Source of the DNA: Acidobacteriaceae bacterium
Lineage (GTDB): Bacteria; Acidobacteriota; Terriglobia; Terriglobales; Acidobacteriaceae
Direction: 5' to 3'
DNA length: 41,793 bases
NCBI GenBank assembly: GCA_025356095.1
Contig: JANXUR010000005.1
Location: 1-41,793, forward strand
The notes beneath the pieces were generated by a model. The model was not told the origin of the DNA and ran no database searches. It was given only the letters and a program-made list of their open reading frames with translations. Within the stretch, counting starts at the first letter, position 1; each line of letters opens with the position of its first letter. Below, one piece after another: positions 23,687 through 30,958 of the stretch. Made by a program: the position numbers and the translations under genes.

Positions 23687-23748
23687 ACTGCGCGGGTGAA
23701 GGTCGCGACGTAAGGCGCGCGGCGAATCTGGGCAGAAAGAGCGATACT

Positions 23749-23786
23749 ACAAAGGCGGGATGGCGAAGGCTGCCTACCGCCTTTGT
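23749..23786 (+). promoter_or_regulatory. Strong hairpin between receptor and phosphatase genes
   Basis: ACAAAGGCGG (23749-23758) and CCGCCTTTGT (23777-23786) form a perfect 10-bp stem with an 18-base loop. It lies 62 bases after the receptor stop and 30 before the next ATG. There is no T-tract, so it may be an mRNA-stabilising or attenuating element between the two genes rather than a simple terminator. Confidence 0.5.
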
Positions 23787-23816
23787 GTGCGAAGTGGTGC
23801 AGCGGGAAGAGGACTT

Positions 23817-24713
23817 ATGCGTAAAAAAGTGTTTGCGGCTGGAGTTTGGGTGCTGTTGGCGACTGCTTTTGCCTCAGCGCAGGTGGCGAGTGTGGCGAAG
23901 GTAGCCAATGTAGCGGACGCTGACCCGGTGCTGCTGGGCGCGGGCGACATTGCTGGTTGTGCCGACCTGGCGCCAGCGGAAGGCACGGCGAAGTTGCTGG
24001 AGGCAAATCCGGGAACGGTGATTGCGATCGGGGATCTGGCTTACTCGAATGGATCTGACCGCGAATTTCAGGATTGCTATGACAAAACGTGGGGCCGGGT
24101 GAAGGCACGCACCAAGCCAATCCCGGGCAACCACGAATGGCACACCAAAGACGCCGCCGGATTCGGCCACTACTGGCAGACTGAGACACCGGGCAAGTAT
24201 TGGTATAGCTATGACTTGGGCGCGTGGCACATCGTCGCCTTCGACAGCGACTGCGACAAGGTGGGCGGCTGCAAAGCCGGGTCGCCCGAGGTGGCGTGGC
24301 TGGCGGCGGACCTCAAGGCTCATCCGGCGAAGTGCACACTGGCGTACTTCCATCATCCGAGGTACAGTTCGGGTGAGCACGGGGATGGCGGCAACCTGAA
24401 GGACGTGTGGACCGCGCTCAGCGAGGGTGGAGTGGACGTAGTGGTGAATGGCCACGACCATGACTACGAACGCTTTGCTCCGCAGGATGCTAACGGGAAA
24501 GAAGATGATGTGCACGGAGTCCGCGAGTTTGTAGTGGGCACGGGTGGCAAGAATCTGCGGGCCTTCGGCGACATCGCCGCCAACAGTCAGGTGCGCAACT
24601 CGGATACACACGGCGTGATCAGGTTTGTGCTGCATCCGGATAGCTACGAATGGGAGTTTCTGCCGATTGCAGGCAAAAAGTTCACTGACTCGGGCAAAGA
24701 CCGTTGCCACTAG
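23817..24713 (+). CDS. Secreted metallophosphoesterase, purple acid phosphatase-like
   Basis: 298 residues with a signal peptide (1-22). The five metal-binding blocks of the calcineurin-like superfamily are in order: GAGDIAG (D44), GDLAY (D73, Y76), GNHEW (N105, H106), FHHPRY (H179/H180) and GHDHDYER (H213, H215). The Tyr in GDLAY and the GHxHxYER ending are the purple acid phosphatase version. It should release phosphate from esters outside the cytoplasm. Start chosen at the ATG after an AGAGGA site; the frame is open 57 bases further up. It follows the TonB-dependent receptor by 130 bases, so joint expression is possible. Confidence 0.9.
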   Translation: MRKKVFAAGVWVLLATAFASAQVASVAKVANVADADPVLLGAGDIAGCADLAPAEGTAKLLEANPGTVIAIGDLAYSNGSDREFQDCYDKTWGRVKARTKPIPGNHEWHTKDAAGFGHYWQTETPGKYWYSYDLGAWHIVAFDSDCDKVGGCKAGSPEVAWLAADLKAHPAKCTLAYFHHPRYSSGEHGDGGNLKDVWTALSEGGVDVVVNGHDHDYERFAPQDANGKEDDVHGVREFVVGTGGKNLRAFGDIAANSQVRNSDTHGVIRFVLHPDSYEWEFLPIAGKKFTDSGKDRCH

Positions 24714-24787
24714 AACGAAACGGCCGCGGGCGATTTCCGCGACTTTTGTCTGGAGCCGCGCTGGACGCGTACCATGGCGCGCGCTAG

Positions 24788-24859
24788 GACGTGCGCCCTG
24801 ACGTGCGCCTTGACGTGCACGATGGTGTGCACGATGGTGTGCACGATGGTGTGTGAACC
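24788..24859. repeat. 12-bp tandem repeat
   Basis: Six consecutive 12-bp units evolve stepwise from GACGTGCGCCCT to GGTGTGCACGAT (24788, 24800, 24812, 24824, 24836, 24848). The middle units contain the palindrome GTGCAC. It begins 75 bases past the phosphatase stop codon and ends 75 before the next start. Confidence 0.9.
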
Positions 24860-24933
24860 ATGACCTGCACCCTGACCTGCGATGTGACCTTGCGTTGGCA
24901 ACTGCGGGTGCAGAACTTTGGTATGATTCGCAG

Positions 24934-26394
24934 ATGAACCGCGTACATTTTGACGCCCTTTCGCGGGCTACCGCCCTTCTGCTGATTTTCATCTTCGGAA
25001 TTTCTCCGGCGAATTTGGCTGCTACCTGTGGTGGCGGCGGTGGGGGAGGCGCCGGTGGAGCCAGCGCTGGTGGTGGAGGCTCGGCAGAAGTCTATCAAGT
25101 GCCGTGGAAGGGGCTTACGCCACAGGACGTGCCGCAGGTTGGCGGGCTGGTGCTCTACTGGTTTCCTGCGTCGGTGGATGAGTTGAAGGCGTCTTCGCTG
25201 CGAAACTCACGAACCCTATCGTTGTATGCGGCGCAGTGCGTCAGCATGACGGTGGCGGAGCAATCGTCCACACCCGGGCAGAAACTGGCAGCGGGCGTAA
25301 CGCTGCCGCTGGCTGTGCTCGCCACCCCTGATGGCACTGCGATTGGCAAGGTAGAAGGCGTGAAGGGCTTTTTGAAGGTGGAGCAGGTAGAAAAGTTGGT
25401 GGAGGGTGAAGTTAAGACCCGGGAAAGTGCCGTCAGCCAAGCCATGAAGCAAGCCAAAGAACACGCCAAGTCGGGCGATTCTGCTGGTGCCATTCCTCTG
25501 TATAAGCAGGTGCTGGAGCAGAAGTGTCTGTTCCCCGGCAAGGCGAAAGACGCTGCCAAAGAATTGAAGAAGTTAGGCGTTGCCGATGTGGCAGAGCTGG
25601 CCGATGCTCCGGTGTTTGAGCCGGTGTACGAGCGCGTGGCAAGCAAGAAAATTGAGCGCGCGATGGTGACCGGGCTGCGGGCTGAAATCGCTGGACGCTA
25701 CGCTGAGGCGGAGAAGTGGTATGGGGAAGCGGCCAAGCTCGACCCTGCCGACCCCGCGCCGCTGCGCTATCTGGGTGAGTTGTACCGGCACCAGACGGGG
25801 CAGTGGGATAAGGCTCGCGCAGAGTTCAACGCTTTGCTAGCTATGCCAGCCGATCCGCTATCGCGCGCAGTCGCTATGCACGGACTCGGCAAAATGACCA
25901 TTCACGAGGGCGACTTTAATAAGGGTGTGGGCTTGATGGAGCAGTCGGTGGCGACCTTTGCGCTGCCGCTGGCGTATCGGAATCTGGCAGTGTATTGGAA
26001 CTCTGAAGGTGACAAGGTGAAGGCCGACCAATACACGCAGCAAGCGCTGAAGCTGGATCCGAAGGATCCGTACAACCTGATTTTTGCTGCTGCCTTTATG
26101 GCGGGCAACGGCCATGGCGACGAAGCGCTGAAGATTGCTCGGGAGAACCATGGCATGCTGCCAGCGTCGTACAATCTGGCCGCGATTTATGCGCAGACGG
26201 GACACAAGGCCGAGGCTTTGGCATTGCTGAAGCGCCACTTCTTCACCTATGAGCGCTATCATCAGGTGCGCTCGATGGAAATGGAAGAAGCGCGGGTGGA
26301 TGCGGTGTTTGCCTCCATCAAGCAGGATGCTGGTTTTGTTGCGTTGACCAGCGGAGCTGATGGACGGCTTACTCCCATGACTACGACGCACTAA
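24934..26394 (+). CDS. Exported thioredoxin-like / TPR protein
   Basis: 486 residues. After a hydrophobic export segment (about 10-31) comes a run of glycines, then a region (about 55-165) patterned like a thioredoxin fold (LVLYWFPAS, later LPLAVLATPDG and a closing helix) but with no CxxC where the active site would be. The rest is TPR-like (AKSGDSAGAIPLYKQVL; IAGRYAEAEKWYGEAAKLDP; SEGDKVKADQYTQQALKLDP; QTGHKAEALALLKRH). It is likely a periplasmic scaffold; redox activity looks lost. The ATG lies six bases after TATGAT with no ribosome binding site, a leaderless pattern. A start at 24853 would run back into the upstream tandem repeat. Confidence 0.78.
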   Translation: MNRVHFDALSRATALLLIFIFGISPANLAATCGGGGGGGAGGASAGGGGSAEVYQVPWKGLTPQDVPQVGGLVLYWFPASVDELKASSLRNSRTLSLYAAQCVSMTVAEQSSTPGQKLAAGVTLPLAVLATPDGTAIGKVEGVKGFLKVEQVEKLVEGEVKTRESAVSQAMKQAKEHAKSGDSAGAIPLYKQVLEQKCLFPGKAKDAAKELKKLGVADVAELADAPVFEPVYERVASKKIERAMVTGLRAEIAGRYAEAEKWYGEAAKLDPADPAPLRYLGELYRHQTGQWDKARAEFNALLAMPADPLSRAVAMHGLGKMTIHEGDFNKGVGLMEQSVATFALPLAYRNLAVYWNSEGDKVKADQYTQQALKLDPKDPYNLIFAAAFMAGNGHGDEALKIARENHGMLPASYNLAAIYAQTGHKAEALALLKRHFFTYERYHQVRSMEMEEARVDAVFASIKQDAGFVALTSGADGRLTPMTTTH

Positions 26395-26430
26395 AGCGTC
26401 GGTCGTGCTGGTGATGGCGAAGGGAAACAT

Positions 26431-26469
26431 CGGCGGCCCGCATGCACTGTGGGCCGTCGTTCTTCGTTT
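26431..26469 (+). terminator. Terminator after the thioredoxin-like/TPR gene
   Basis: CGGCGGCCC pairs with GGGCCGTCG (one G-U) around an 11-base loop, then TTCTTCGTTT, 36 bases past the stop codon. Confidence 0.6.
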
Positions 26470-26538
26470 GATGAGCTAGCGTTGGTGCGGCCTTTCAGCG
26501 TCTGTTGACTTTGTTGGCGAAAGTTTAACGGGGATATT

Positions 26539-26567
26539 TTTCCAAGTGCGAGTCTGACCCGTAAAAT
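26539..26567 (+). promoter_or_regulatory. Promoter of the following secreted-protein gene
   Basis: TTTCCA (26539-26544), 17 bases, TAAAAT (26562-26567), six bases, ATG. No Shine-Dalgarno sequence; the transcript should begin at the start codon. Confidence 0.5.
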
Positions 26568-26573
26568 AAAGTG

Positions 26574-27422
26574 ATGATCTCTTGTGCATTCGGTTTGCCA
26601 CGGGTCGCGATGCCAGTGTTGGCTGGCATGTTGTTGATGGGCGCTCCCGCGCTTTCGCAGCAGAGAACAGACGCGCTGCCGTCGGCACCTTCGGCGGTGA
26701 AAGCCGAGCAGGCGCAAGACGCTGCGCAGCAGACATCCAAACCGACGAAAGAATTGTCGGCGGACGAAAAAGAGTTGCGGCGGAAGGAACAGTCCCAACG
26801 GATTGCGGGCGTGCTGCCCAGCTTTGGCTCAACCAGTCGGATGGATGCGCCGCCACTTACGTCGGGTGAAAAATTTCACCTGATGCGCAAGTCTGCATTC
26901 GACTGGGCACCATTTGTAACGGTCGCGCTGCAGGCGGGTGTGAGCCAGGCGCAAAACAATTTTGAGGGTTATGGCCAAGGGGCGCAGGGCTATGGCAAGC
27001 GCTATGGCGCGGCTTTTGCCGATCAAGTTTCTAGCCAGTTCTTTAGCAACTATCTTTACCCCGCCCTGTTGAAGCACGATCCCCGGTATTTTCGACTCGG
27101 TGAGGGAAGCGTGGGGCATCGTACTTGGTATTCGCTGAAGCAGGAGTTCGTGTGCCACACCGATAAGGGTGGGCGGAGCTTCAACTGGTCGAATGTGCTG
27201 GGAGCGTTCTCGTCGGGTGCGATTTCCAATATTTACTACCCAGAAGGAGACAGGGGAGCGGGCCTGACCTTGAGCCGGGGAGCGTTTGCGGTTGGCTTTG
27301 GTAGCGTAGGTGGGTTGATTACCGAGTTTTATCCCGACGTGGAGGCCAAATTCTTCCACAAGCACAAGAAGGCGGAAGCAACTGCAGCGACAACAGTGCC
27401 CGCCCGGTCGCCCGCGAAATAG
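26574..27422 (+). CDS. Acidobacterial secreted protein of unknown function
   Basis: 282 residues: signal peptide (to ALSQQ), a charged low-complexity stretch (30-85), then a conserved-looking domain (about 95-265) rich in Gly and aromatic residues (NNFEGYGQGAQGYGKRYGAAFADQ; LLKHDPRYFRLGEGS; SNIYYPEGDR; VGGLITEFYPD). I know this pattern from many acidobacterial genomes, where it is annotated only as hypothetical; it may be a membrane-associated or surface protein. The C-terminus ends in a tandem repeat that crosses its stop codon. The ATG is preferred over GTG at 26571 because of its distance from the -10 box. Confidence 0.78.
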   Translation: MISCAFGLPRVAMPVLAGMLLMGAPALSQQRTDALPSAPSAVKAEQAQDAAQQTSKPTKELSADEKELRRKEQSQRIAGVLPSFGSTSRMDAPPLTSGEKFHLMRKSAFDWAPFVTVALQAGVSQAQNNFEGYGQGAQGYGKRYGAAFADQVSSQFFSNYLYPALLKHDPRYFRLGEGSVGHRTWYSLKQEFVCHTDKGGRSFNWSNVLGAFSSGAISNIYYPEGDRGAGLTLSRGAFAVGFGSVGGLITEFYPDVEAKFFHKHKKAEATAATTVPARSPAK

Positions 27423-27482
27423 CAGATGCGAAATAGCAGACGCGAAATAGCAAGCGCGAAATAGCAACGCGAAATAGCAAGC
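27414..27482. repeat. 14-bp tandem repeat crossing a stop codon
   Basis: Five copies of GCGAAATAGCAGAT-type units (one is 13 bases) begin in the last codons of the preceding gene; the gene's TAG is part of the first unit. It ends 39 bases before the aroA start. Confidence 0.9.
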
Positions 27483-27520
27483 GCCGGAGACCGCAAGGTT
27501 GCCCCGTTGTATCCTGAATA

Positions 27521-28867
27521 GTGGCCGATACCAATCAAACTCACTCCTCTTCCGCTGATGCGTCGGTGACCATCCGTCCCGCTCGCAACTTGCGCGGTTT
27601 TCTGCGTCTTCCGGGCGACAAATCCATTTCGCACCGCTATGGCATGTTCGCCGGACTGGCTCAGGGTACGTCGCGGCTGCACAACTATTCCACGGGTGCG
27701 GACTGCGCTTCCACGCTCGGTGTGATGCAAGCCTTAGGTGCGAAGGTGACGCGCACATCCGATGGCGTGATCGAGGTGGAAGGTGTGGGCGGCAAATTGC
27801 TCGCGCCAGTCGCGCCGCTCGATTGCGGCAACTCGGGTTCCACCATGCGCATGATGGCAGGTATTCTCGCGGGGCAACCGTTTGCAAGCGAGTTGTTTGG
27901 CGACGAGTCCCTGTCCGCGCGGCCGATGGCACGAGTTATAAAGCCGCTGGCGGAAATGGGAGCGAAGATCACTGCTGCAGCAGGCAACAGGCCGCCGCTG
28001 AAGCTGGCAGGCTGCACGCCGGGAGAGAAGCTGCACGGCATCGAGTACACCACCCCGGTGGCTAGCGCACAGGTAAAGAGTTGCGTTCTGTTCGCGGGCT
28101 TGTTTGCTGAGGGCGAGACCACGGTGGTGGAAGCCACGCCGACGCGCGACCACAGCGAAGTGGCATTGCGGGCCTTTGGCATGGAGTTGCGGCGGAGTAG
28201 TGGTAGGGCGGGGAATCGGGTGACGCTGCGCGGCGGGCAAACCCTGCGCGCGATTGAAGCCGCAGTGCCGGGTGATATTTCTACGGCGGCGTTTTTCCTG
28301 TGTGCAGCAGCGATCTTTCCGGAGTCGCAACTTTCCATTGCGGGCTTGTTGATGAACCCCACCCGGGCTAAGCTGTTCGATCACTTGATGGCGCTAGGGT
28401 TGCGAGTGCGCGTCACACAGATGGAAGAGTCACATGGCGAGCTGATTGGCACGGTGCAGGTGGAAGGTGGTACCTTGCGCGGCGGCCTGATTGCGGGGGC
28501 TGATGCGGCGGCTCTGATTGATGAGATCCCTGTATTGGCCGCGATTGCACCTTACACCACCGAAGGCATTGAGTTTCGCGACGCGCGCGAACTGCGGGTG
28601 AAAGAATCGGATAGGATCAAGTCCATTGTGGCGAATCTGCGGGCCATGGGTGCGGAAGTGGAAGAGCGCGAAGATGGGCTGCGAGTGCCGGGCAGGCAGA
28701 AGCTGCACGGCACCGACCTAGATTCGTTCGACGACCACCGCATTGCCATGGCGTTTGCCGTGGCCGCGCTGCGCGCCGAAGGTGAAACCACGATTCATCG
28801 CGCCGATGCGGCGAGGATCTCGTTCCCTGAGTTTTTTAGCACGATGGAAGAGTTGCTGGAGCGGTAG
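27521..28867 (+). CDS. aroA: 3-phosphoshikimate 1-carboxyvinyltransferase (EPSP synthase)
   Basis: 448 residues, the sixth step of the shikimate pathway. Substrate motifs are intact: PGDKSISHR (31-39), DCGNSGSTMRMM (101-112), FGDESLSARPM (126-136) and the late KESDRI and DDHRIAMA blocks. The GNSGSTMR form is that of class II, less glyphosate-sensitive, enzymes rather than the class I GNAGTAMR. Start is GTG: TATCCT ends five bases upstream and there is no ribosome binding site. The first 18 residues are extra. The next feature is a tRNA gene, 64 bases on. Confidence 0.94.
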   Translation: MADTNQTHSSSADASVTIRPARNLRGFLRLPGDKSISHRYGMFAGLAQGTSRLHNYSTGADCASTLGVMQALGAKVTRTSDGVIEVEGVGGKLLAPVAPLDCGNSGSTMRMMAGILAGQPFASELFGDESLSARPMARVIKPLAEMGAKITAAAGNRPPLKLAGCTPGEKLHGIEYTTPVASAQVKSCVLFAGLFAEGETTVVEATPTRDHSEVALRAFGMELRRSSGRAGNRVTLRGGQTLRAIEAAVPGDISTAAFFLCAAAIFPESQLSIAGLLMNPTRAKLFDHLMALGLRVRVTQMEESHGELIGTVQVEGGTLRGGLIAGADAAALIDEIPVLAAIAPYTTEGIEFRDARELRVKESDRIKSIVANLRAMGAEVEEREDGLRVPGRQKLHGTDLDSFDDHRIAMAFAVAALRAEGETTIHRADAARISFPEFFSTMEELLER

Positions 28868-28896
28868 TTGCTTCGTGATGATGCGGGCTGCGCGTA

Positions 28897-28925
28897 TTGC
28901 AAAACTCTCCGTGTTAACCTTAAAA
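28897..28925 (+). promoter_or_regulatory. Possible tRNA promoter
   Basis: TTGCAA (28897-28902), 17 bases, TTAAAA (28920-28925), ending six bases before the mature tRNA 5' end. Confidence 0.35.
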
Positions 28926-28931
28926 GAGCGC

Positions 28932-29007
28932 GAGCGCGTAGCTCAGTTGGTAGAGCATCTCACTTTTAATGAGAGGGTCCTGGGTTCGAGCCCCAGCGCG
29001 CTCACCA
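28932..29007 (+). tRNA. tRNA-Lys(UUU)
   Basis: A full cloverleaf: acceptor GAGCGCG / CGCGCTC, discriminator A, encoded CCA; D-arm GCTC...GAGC; anticodon stem TCTCA/TGAGA with loop CTTTTAA and anticodon TTT at 28965-28967; T-arm CTGGG/CCCAG with loop TTCGAGC. An esterase reading frame starts 37 bases after the CCA, so the tRNA may be cut out of a longer transcript. Confidence 0.97.
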
Positions 29008-29044
29008 GTTTTACAATCCTGCGGCACCGGCAACCGTCTTGCAG

Positions 29045-29842
29045 ATGATTCAGGCCCACTACCGCCGCAGCCTCCGCCGGATTATTCTTGGCGTGGCGAT
29101 GGGATTGGCCGCAAGTGCGAGTGCACAAGTCACCTCGCAAACGGTGGTGTGCGGCGGCCAGCCGTATCAAGTTGCCCTCTATGCGCCGGAGTCCCCACAA
29201 CCCCGTGTGCAAACCGGCGCGCAAACCGGCGCGCAACCCGGCGCGCAACCGCGTGTGCAACCCCTGCCCGCGATTTTGCTGCTGCACGGGGCGGGGGACC
29301 GGGCGGAGAACTTTCTCGCATTGTGGAAGCCATTTGCGAAACGCAACCATATAGTGCTGGTCGCTCCGCAACTGCCCCGCATGCTGGAGTTTGAGGCGGT
29401 TGCTCCGGCGGTTTTTCGATGTGTGATGGAAGATGCCCGCGCCCGAGTATCTCCCCAAGCTTCCATTGACCCGGCCCGCATCTATCTCTTCGGACACTCG
29501 ATGGGCGGCTACCTCGGCTTTGATGGGGCCATGCTGGACTCGGACTACTTCGCTGCCGCCGCGATTCATGCGGGCGACATCGCCGATGAATATCGCGGCA
29601 TCGTTAGCAAGGCGACGCGCAAGATTCCTATTGCGATATACGTGGGTGACCGCGATCCTTACTTTCCCGCCAAACACGTCCGGCAAACGCGCGACTTGCT
29701 GATTGCGCAGGGCTTCCCGGTGCACTACCAGGAAATCGCGGACCACGACCATGATTTCTACGCCGTATATGACGAGGTGGCCGACGACGCTTGGAAGTTC
29801 TTGCAGCAGAAGCGTCTAGTAGTTCCTGTTGTAATACCTTAG
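29045..29842 (+). CDS. Secreted alpha/beta hydrolase (esterase)
   Basis: 265 residues: basic n-region and signal peptide (to SASAQ), a short Gln/Gly/Pro repeat linker (57-70), and an esterase fold with LLLHGAGDRAENF, nucleophile elbow GHSMGG (S152), YVGDRDPYFP (acid near 202-204) and the closing histidine in ADHDHDF. It belongs with the dienelactone-hydrolase/PHB-depolymerase-like secreted esterases; substrate unknown. It directly follows tRNA-Lys and has no evident ribosome binding site. Confidence 0.85.
   Translation: MIQAHYRRSLRRIILGVAMGLAASASAQVTSQTVVCGGQPYQVALYAPESPQPRVQTGAQTGAQPGAQPRVQPLPAILLLHGAGDRAENFLALWKPFAKRNHIVLVAPQLPRMLEFEAVAPAVFRCVMEDARARVSPQASIDPARIYLFGHSMGGYLGFDGAMLDSDYFAAAAIHAGDIADEYRGIVSKATRKIPIAIYVGDRDPYFPAKHVRQTRDLLIAQGFPVHYQEIADHDHDFYAVYDEVADDAWKFLQQKRLVVPVVIP
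29210..29257. repeat. 12-bp tandem repeat in the esterase linker
   Basis: Four 12-bp units of the type CAAACCGGCGCG encode the repeating QTGA/QPGA linker between signal peptide and enzyme domain. Confidence 0.85.
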
Positions 29843-29857
29843 GCACGTCAAGCCTAG

Positions 29858-30022
29858 AGTTGCGAATCGGTGGGGTCAGCCAGCTTTACGCTCACCGTGA
29901 ATGGTGCCAACTTCGATGCGACTTCGACCGTGCGATGGAATGGCGCTAATACATCAACCGAGGCCGAAAAAAAGACGATGCGCGGAGCAATCAATACACC
30001 ATTAATGCCGAGTTGCCGTTAA
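29858..30022 (+). pseudogene. Remnant of an IPT/TIG-like domain
   Basis: The frame after the esterase reads GSASFTLTVNGANF then TSTVRWNGAN, the characteristic start of a secreted IPT/TIG-like repeat domain, and then loses the pattern. Another frame continues with a plausible QYTINAELP strand, which suggests a frameshift. There is no start codon with a ribosome binding site. The rest up to the next gene (30023-30094) holds nothing I recognise. Confidence 0.55.
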
Positions 30023-30094
30023 GGCATCCCGTTGAGCGTCACCGCTCGGTGGCCGCACTGGTAGATTTGGGGACGCCCGGGGCCGATTATCGCT

Positions 30095-30958
30095 CTACTT
30101 TATTGCCGCGCCTTGGGAAACGAACGTGATGCTTTGCGGTAGGTGGGCGGAAAAGTAGCGGACGTCGTGGCGGCCGGAGTAGATGTGGAATTCGTGGGCT
30201 ATGTGAGCTTTGGTCAGTTGCTTGTCCAGTGCGTGCGCGCCGTCTTCAAAGCCATAGTCGTCGTGCTCGCCGCAGTCAAAGTAGATGCGCAGGCCACTGA
30301 GTCGTGGCCCGGCAGTATGGGCCAGAGCAAAGGGGCTGTTCTGCTTCCAAAAAGCAGCATTGAAGGGGCGACCAAACGGCGTAAGAATATCGCCGCCGAA
30401 GCGGGTACCTTGCGGAATATCTTCAATCAACGCAGCGCTGTGCACGGCGACCGAACGGAACATCTCAGGATGGGCAAAGGCGTAGTGCAACGCGCCGTAT
30501 CCGCCCATGGAAACGCCGCCCAAAGAGCGCCCTGCCCGAGTTCCCAAACCGCGATAGCGATGCTCGATGTACGGAATGAACTCGTGCAAAAAAAAATCTT
30601 CGTAGCGGGTCTTGTGGTCAAACGAGTTCACGTAGAAGCTCGCACCCGCGTCGGGTGTGGCGACGATGAGGTCGCCAATCTTTTTTTCAGTCCGCAGCGA
30701 ATCCAGCGTGTTCCAAAGTCCCATGCTCACGAAGGTCTGCTCGTTGTTGCCGAGGCCGTGCAGTTCGTAAAGCACGGGGAATTTGGCCGTCTTGTCGTGG
30801 TCATAGCGCTCGGGTAAGAGCGCACAATAGTGCACCGGATGGCCGAGGACTTTACTGGGCAGGGCATCGCACTCGGCGCGTCCGGCAGCAAAAGCAGGCG
30901 CGGTCATCCCTAAAAGCAGCAGCAGAAGGGTGGTAAAGGTCAGGTGCAACTTACTCAT
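30095..30958 (-). CDS. Secreted esterase of the esterase-D family
   Basis: 287 residues: signal peptide (to AFAAG), then LYELHGLGNNEQTF (oxyanion region), nucleophile elbow GVSMGGYG (S150), YFDCGEHDDYGF (acid near 231-234) and YSGRHDVRYF (H264). This is the putative esterase family that includes S-formylglutathione hydrolase, mycolyl-transferase-like and feruloyl esterases; export argues for an extracytoplasmic ester substrate. The ATG overlaps the 3' end of the ABC permease gene by eight bases, so it is translated with the transporter. A start at 31051 would lie well inside the permease gene. Confidence 0.87.
   Translation of the reverse strand: MSKLHLTFTTLLLLLLGMTAPAFAAGRAECDALPSKVLGHPVHYCALLPERYDHDKTAKFPVLYELHGLGNNEQTFVSMGLWNTLDSLRTEKKIGDLIVATPDAGASFYVNSFDHKTRYEDFFLHEFIPYIEHRYRGLGTRAGRSLGGVSMGGYGALHYAFAHPEMFRSVAVHSAALIEDIPQGTRFGGDILTPFGRPFNAAFWKQNSPFALAHTAGPRLSGLRIYFDCGEHDDYGFEDGAHALDKQLTKAHIAHEFHIYSGRHDVRYFSAHLPQSITFVSQGAAIK

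Noticed and set aside
24788-24859. CRISPR-like array
   Set aside because: Units are contiguous 12-mers without spacers and there are no cas genes; the same holds for the other short arrays.
23874-24992. 372-codon minus-strand frame over the phosphatase gene
   Set aside because: Antisense shadow of a gene with all metal-binding motifs; runs through the 12-bp repeat.
26829-27932. 367-codon minus-strand frame over the secreted protein and aroA
   Set aside because: Crosses two recognised genes and the 14-bp repeat; no family resemblance.
30143-30817. 224-codon plus-strand frame over the secreted esterase
   Set aside because: Antisense shadow; no start signals and no recognisable domain.
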